A stretch of DNA of 8,837 bases from an uncultured Leucobacter sp. GTDB lineage: Bacteria > Actinomycetota > Actinomycetes > Actinomycetales > Microbacteriaceae. Positions 5,896 to 8,837 of the stretch are shown piece after piece. The translations under genes were made by a program, and so were the position numbers. Location: assembly GCA_937872275.1 (NCBI GenBank), contig CALMSE010000144.1, positions 1-8,837 on the forward strand, in the 5' to 3' direction. Positions within the stretch are counted from its first letter, which is position 1, and each line of letters starts with the position of its first letter. The notes below the pieces were generated by a model. The model saw only the letters and a program-made list of their open reading frames with translations. It did not search any database and had not been told where the DNA came from.

Positions 5896-7667
5896 CACTC
5901 CACCTTCTCTCCCATGTAGGCCTTGAGCACCTCGGGGTTGCGAAGCACCTCTTCCTGGGCCCCGGAGGCGAGCACGCCGCCGAAGTTCAGCACCACGATC
6001 TTCGAGCAGACGCTGCGCACCAGGTCGAGGTCGTGCTCGATCAGCAGCACCGAGATCCCGTACTTCTGCGGAATCTTGCGCAGCTGATTGCCGAACACGA
6101 TGTGCTCGTCATGCGAGAGGCCCGCGGCGGGCTCGTCGAGCAGCAGCACCAGCGGCTTCGAGGCCACGTTCGCCGCGACCTCGACGATGCGCCGGGAGCC
6201 CACGTCGACCACGCGCAGCGGCGTGTGCGACGGCGGGCAGCCGAAGTACTCGAGGACCTCGTCGATCTCGGCGTTCGTCGACCTGCCGTGCGACATCAGG
6301 CGCACGTACTGGCCGACGGTCATCGAGCTCGGCACGCGGTCCTGCTGGAAGGTGCGGCGGATGCCCGCGTGCGCGCGCCGATCGACGGCGAGCCCGTCGA
6401 TGGACTCCCCGTCGAGCACGATCGACCCCTCGTAGCCGGAGATGAAGCCCGTGATCGTATCGATCATGGTCGACTTGCCGGCGCCGTTCGGACCGATCAG
6501 GCCCACGACCTCGCGGTCGAAGACGGTGAGGCTCACATCGTCGAGCGCTCGCAGCTCGCCGAAGACGACGCTGACATTCTTCACCTCGAGCAGGGGCTTG
6601 CCCGTCGTGGTGAACACCGCGCTGGTCTGCTCCAGATCGACCTCCTCCAGGTGCGCGGAGACCGGCTCGGCCTTCTCCCCGCGTCGCCTGAGCTTTCTGA
6701 GGCCCGATCTGATCTGATCGCCCATCGTGGTGTTGGTGGTGAGCGCCTGCACGCCGAGGATGCCGAAGATGATGTTCGCCCATTCCAGCGGAAGGCCGAA
6801 CTGCTTCAGGATCTCGGGGATGAAGACGAACAGGCACGCGCCCACGAACGCCATGTCGATGTAGTGGGCGCCCACCACGATGCAGAGCACGTAGAGGCCG
6901 AGAGAGCTGGCCGTCTGGAACGAGATCCAGTTCACGTAGCCGATCTGCCCCACGGTGAGGCCGCCCGCGAGACCGCCGATGAAGGCGCTCGCGGCGAAGG
7001 CGGTGAGCTTGGCGTTGCGCACCTTCGTGCCCGCCGCGGCGGTGCCGCGCTCGGAGAAGGCCACGAAGCGCCACATGCCGCCGAGTCGCCCCTTGCCGAT
7101 CTGGAACACGACCGCGGCGATGATGATCACCACGATGGCGACGAACAGGAAGTAGAAGCGGTCGCCGCTCTCGTTGGAGGCGATGCCGAAGGGGCGCGCG
7201 ACCTCCTTGTTCAGCCAGTTGTCGGGGAAGAACACCTTCTGCAGCGTCATGTCGGCCGCGGCCGCGACGCCCAGCGTGATCACCGCGAGGTTCACGCCGC
7301 GCAGGCGCAGCGCCGGCAGGCCCACGATGAGCCCGAGCACCGCGGCGACGACGGCGCCGATCAGCATGCAGACGATGAAGGAGAAGCCCCCGAAGATCGT
7401 GCCCAGCGGGGTGAGGAGCATGAGGTACTCCATGACCCAGGCGCCGATGGCCGCGAAGGTGAGCTGCGAGAGCGCGATCATGCCCGCGCTGCCGGTGACG
7501 ATGCCGAGGCCCATCAGCGACACCATGGTGACGAGCACCGTGGTGGAGATGAACACGAAGTAGCTCGGCAGGCCGAAGGTGATCGCGACGGCGAGTACCA
7601 CCGCGGCGGCGATGATGATCCAGTAACGCGTGCGCTGACGGCGCGCGACGGTGTTAGCGAGCGACAT
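5895..7667 (-). CDS. HAAT-type ABC transporter permease-ATPase fusion, LivM-LivG
   Basis: The 590-residue fusion has two parts. Residues 1-320 are a LivM permease: a basic N-terminus, then many hydrophobic segments beginning at about 15-40, with GLGIVTGSAGMIALSQLTFAAIG (53-75) and GLPALRLRGVNLAVITLG (116-133) typical of LivM. A charged linker covers about 320-355. Residues 358-585 are a LivG ATPase: Walker A GPNGAGKST (392-400), Q-loop RTFQQDRVPSSMTV (438-451), Walker B VLLLDE (507-512) and switch His in LLIEH (541-545). The usual signature LSxGQ is replaced by VDVGS (487-491). Such LivM-LivG fusions are known in actinobacteria. The start ATG has AAGGAGGT 5 nt upstream, and the gene overlaps the end of livH by 14 bp. 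The permease half pairs with LivH in the membrane and the ATPase half with LivF. Confidence 0.92.
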   Translation of the reverse strand: MSLANTVARRQRTRYWIIIAAAVVLAVAITFGLPSYFVFISTTVLVTMVSLMGLGIVTGSAGMIALSQLTFAAIGAWVMEYLMLLTPLGTIFGGFSFIVCMLIGAVVAAVLGLIVGLPALRLRGVNLAVITLGVAAAADMTLQKVFFPDNWLNKEVARPFGIASNESGDRFYFLFVAIVVIIIAAVVFQIGKGRLGGMWRFVAFSERGTAAAGTKVRNAKLTAFAASAFIGGLAGGLTVGQIGYVNWISFQTASSLGLYVLCIVVGAHYIDMAFVGACLFVFIPEILKQFGLPLEWANIIFGILGVQALTTNTTMGDQIRSGLRKLRRRGEKAEPVSAHLEEVDLEQTSAVFTTTGKPLLEVKNVSVVFGELRALDDVSLTVFDREVVGLIGPNGAGKSTMIDTITGFISGYEGSIVLDGESIDGLAVDRRAHAGIRRTFQQDRVPSSMTVGQYVRLMSHGRSTNAEIDEVLEYFGCPPSHTPLRVVDVGSRRIVEVAANVASKPLVLLLDEPAAGLSHDEHIVFGNQLRKIPQKYGISVLLIEHDLDLVRSVCSKIVVLNFGGVLASGAQEEVLRNPEVLKAYMGEKVE

Positions 7668-8517
7668 CCCACACCTCCTTCCGTTCGGTCCAGAGCAGGA
7701 AGATCACGATCACCAGGATCGGCACCCAGTCCTTCAGCAGCACGATCGAGGGGAACACGCTGAGCAGCCCCTGCACCGCGCCGATGACGAGGCCGCCGAT
7801 GATGGCGAGGTCCAGGCGCTTGAAGGCGCCGACGAGGGCCGCGGCCGCGCTCGGGATGAGGATCGTGATCATGGAGCTGGCGTCGGCCGCCTGGATGTTG
7901 GCGACCACCGCGACGCCGAAGCCGGCGATCAGACCGGTGACGGCCCAGACGCCGAGCTGCAGCCCCATCACGTTGATGCCCATCAGCTCCGCGGCGTCCT
8001 GGCGGTCGGACACCGCGCGGAGACGGGTGCCCACCATCGTGTAGCGCAGCACGAGCTTCGTCGCTACGGCCACGACTATCGCCGTGATGGTCGTCACCAC
8101 GGCGAGCTGCGAGATGGTGAAGAAATCGGTCTGGATCAGCGGCCCCTTGAAGGGCGGCAGCACCGGCTGGGCGCGAGTGCCGAACAGCAGATTCGACAGC
8201 GAGTAGAGACCGAGCAGGATCGCGACGGTGGCGGCCGAACGGGCGCTGACCGGGGCGTCGCCCAGCCATTTCGCGATGATGAAGCCGATGATGATCGACA
8301 GCAGCATCGCGACGATCATGCCGACGAGCACCGAGCCCCAGGGCTGCATGCCCTTGGGAACGACCCTGATCGCGAGGAAGGCGGCGAACACGCCGACGGC
8401 GACCTGGGAGAAGTTCACGACCTTCCCGAGCCGCGACATGATCGTGAGCAGCACACCGAACAGGGCGAAAGTACCGCCCGCAGTGAGCCCCGCCGTCATG
8501 GCAAGCAATGGGTTCAC
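7654..8517 (-). CDS. livH: HAAT-type ABC transporter permease LivH
   Basis: This 287-residue membrane protein has about eight hydrophobic segments and LivH landmarks: GLTAGGTFALFGVLLTIMSR near the N-terminus, KVVNFSQVAVGVFAA (32-46) and the cytoplasmic loop GTRLRAVSDRQDAAELMGIN (165-184), the presumed contact with the ATPases. The start is a GTG at 8517 with AAGGAG 5 nt before it. The ATG two bases upstream is out of frame and meets TGA at once. It follows the binding-protein gene after an 89-bp gap containing a strong hairpin. It should form the translocation pore with the LivM half of the next gene product. Confidence 0.92.
   Translation of the reverse strand: MNPLLAMTAGLTAGGTFALFGVLLTIMSRLGKVVNFSQVAVGVFAAFLAIRVVPKGMQPWGSVLVGMIVAMLLSIIIGFIIAKWLGDAPVSARSAATVAILLGLYSLSNLLFGTRAQPVLPPFKGPLIQTDFFTISQLAVVTTITAIVVAVATKLVLRYTMVGTRLRAVSDRQDAAELMGINVMGLQLGVWAVTGLIAGFGVAVVANIQAADASSMITILIPSAAAALVGAFKRLDLAIIGGLVIGAVQGLLSVFPSIVLLKDWVPILVIVIFLLWTERKEVWDVAR
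7673..7680 (-). promoter_or_regulatory. Ribosome binding site of livM-livG inside the end of livH
   Basis: AAGGAGGT on the minus strand, 5 nt before the ATG at 7667. It encodes part of the last codons of livH, so the two genes are translationally linked through a 14-bp overlap. Confidence 0.8.
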
Positions 8518-8522
8518 ATTTG

Positions 8523-8528
8523 CTCCTT
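8523..8528 (-). promoter_or_regulatory. Ribosome binding site fixing the GTG start of livH
   Basis: AAGGAG on the minus strand, 5 nt before the GTG at 8517. The overlapping ATG at 8519 is followed directly by TGA in its own frame. Confidence 0.75.
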
Positions 8529-8550
8529 CAGAGGGTGGATAGGAGGCGAA

Positions 8551-8596
8551 TACTCTGGGTGCCGGGCGACGCAGAGGTCGCCCGGCACCCAGAGTA
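8551..8596 (-). terminator. Intra-operon hairpin between binding-protein gene and livH
   Basis: The arms at 8551-8570 and 8577-8596 are perfectly complementary over 20 bp with a 6-nt loop. The hairpin begins 10 nt after the binding-protein stop codon and ends 22 nt before the livH ribosome site. Only a short T-run follows on the minus strand. Such a structure usually lets the cell keep more binding protein than permease, by partial termination or by protecting the upstream mRNA from 3'-exonucleases. Which one applies here is not visible. Confidence 0.75.
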
Positions 8597-8606
8597 GTTC
8601 AGCCGA

Positions 8607-8837
8607 TCAGCTGCTGGGAACCGTGGTGTTCACCCAGCCGTTGTCCGGGCCGATGAACCACGGGCCGAGCGAGGTCCACTCGCCGCTGTTCGCCTCGATG
8701 ACCAGCGGCCACGCCGCAGCGTTCGGCTGGTGCGAGTCACCGGGGCCGAAGATCCAGGGCATGCCGATCATGCCGCCGGTGTCGAAGCCCTCGGTCATGC
8801 CCTTGGCCGCCTCGGTGAAGGAGTCGCGGGTCACCTC
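8607..8837 (-). CDS. C-terminal end of an ABC transporter substrate-binding protein (cut by window edge)
   Basis: Only the last 76 residues are present; the frame is open to the right edge, so the GTG at 8834 is not the real start. The fragment is rich in Gly, Pro and Trp (GMIGMPWIFGPGDSHQPN, then GPWFIGPDNGWVNTTVPSS). This agrees with the C-terminal lobe of extracytoplasmic binding proteins of the Leu/Ile/Val type, in which a GPVxFxxxDHxxxxP.. segment and a W.. strand close the protein. The main support is position: first gene before livH, livM-livG and livF on one strand. The signal peptide and ligand pocket lie outside the window. It would deliver the substrate to LivH/LivM outside the cytoplasmic membrane. 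Confidence 0.75.
   Translation of the reverse strand, partial: EVTRDSFTEAAKGMTEGFDTGGMIGMPWIFGPGDSHQPNAAAWPLVIEANSGEWTSLGPWFIGPDNGWVNTTVPSS

Noticed and set aside
5896..5898. GTG as the start of livF
   Set aside because: The ATG immediately after it forms the common TGATG stop-start overlap and is better spaced from the ribosome site.
6033..7763. Open frame of 576 codons on the plus strand opposite livM-livG
   Set aside because: It is a shadow frame, very rich in His/Asp/Glu/Arg, with no motif, opposite a well-supported transporter gene.

Overview
The base composition is very GC-rich, codon third positions are mostly G or C, Shine-Dalgarno sequences are strong, and livM is fused to livG. 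Together these point to a high-GC actinobacterium, possibly Microbacteriaceae; the family assignment is an inference. The window looks like part of a catabolic locus. There are eight genes, two of them cut by the window edges, and no RNA genes, insertion sequences or CRISPR arrays were seen.

Left block, minus strand (1-3176): an operon of three tightly spaced genes. The first encodes a 618-residue protein (alpha) with a C-terminal swivelling phospho-histidine domain. The second encodes a 370-residue ATP-grasp protein (beta) of the pyruvate phosphate dikinase N-terminal family. The third is the start of a biotin-carboxyl-carrier-like protein that runs off the left edge. Alpha and beta have the sizes and domain split of the 70-kDa and 40-kDa subunits of phenylphosphate synthase, which activates phenol by ATP-driven phosphorylation. 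The 4-cresol-phosphorylating CreH/CreI pair is similar in kind. No CBS-domain gamma subunit and no phenylphosphate carboxylase gene is visible.

Centre, plus strand (3427-5145): a NagD-type HAD phosphatase followed 6 nt later by an IclR-family regulator. This unit is divergent from the kinase operon. The 250-bp gap between them holds two matching promoter modules. Each has a TTCC/CCCAGTGG box whose last base lies exactly 75 nt before its own start codon, and a GTGCA(A/T)ACT -10 region in the same register. This suggests that one regulator, probably the adjacent IclR protein, controls both directions. An extra perfect 8-bp inverted repeat sits only in the phosphatase/regulator promoter.

Right block, minus strand (5209-8837): a branched-chain-amino-acid/amide-type (HAAT) ABC importer in the order binding protein (C-terminal part only), livH, livM-livG fusion, livF. 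A 20-bp perfect hairpin separates the binding-protein gene from livH. A 16-bp perfect hairpin separates livF from the convergent iclR.

Working model (inference): the ABC importer takes up a small organic compound, alpha/beta phosphorylate a hydroxyl or enol on it at the expense of ATP to AMP and phosphate, and a biotin-dependent carboxylase or another enzyme encoded beyond the left edge may act next. The HAD phosphatase would remove phosphate from an intermediate, and the IclR protein would sense the compound. The substrate cannot be read from the sequence.
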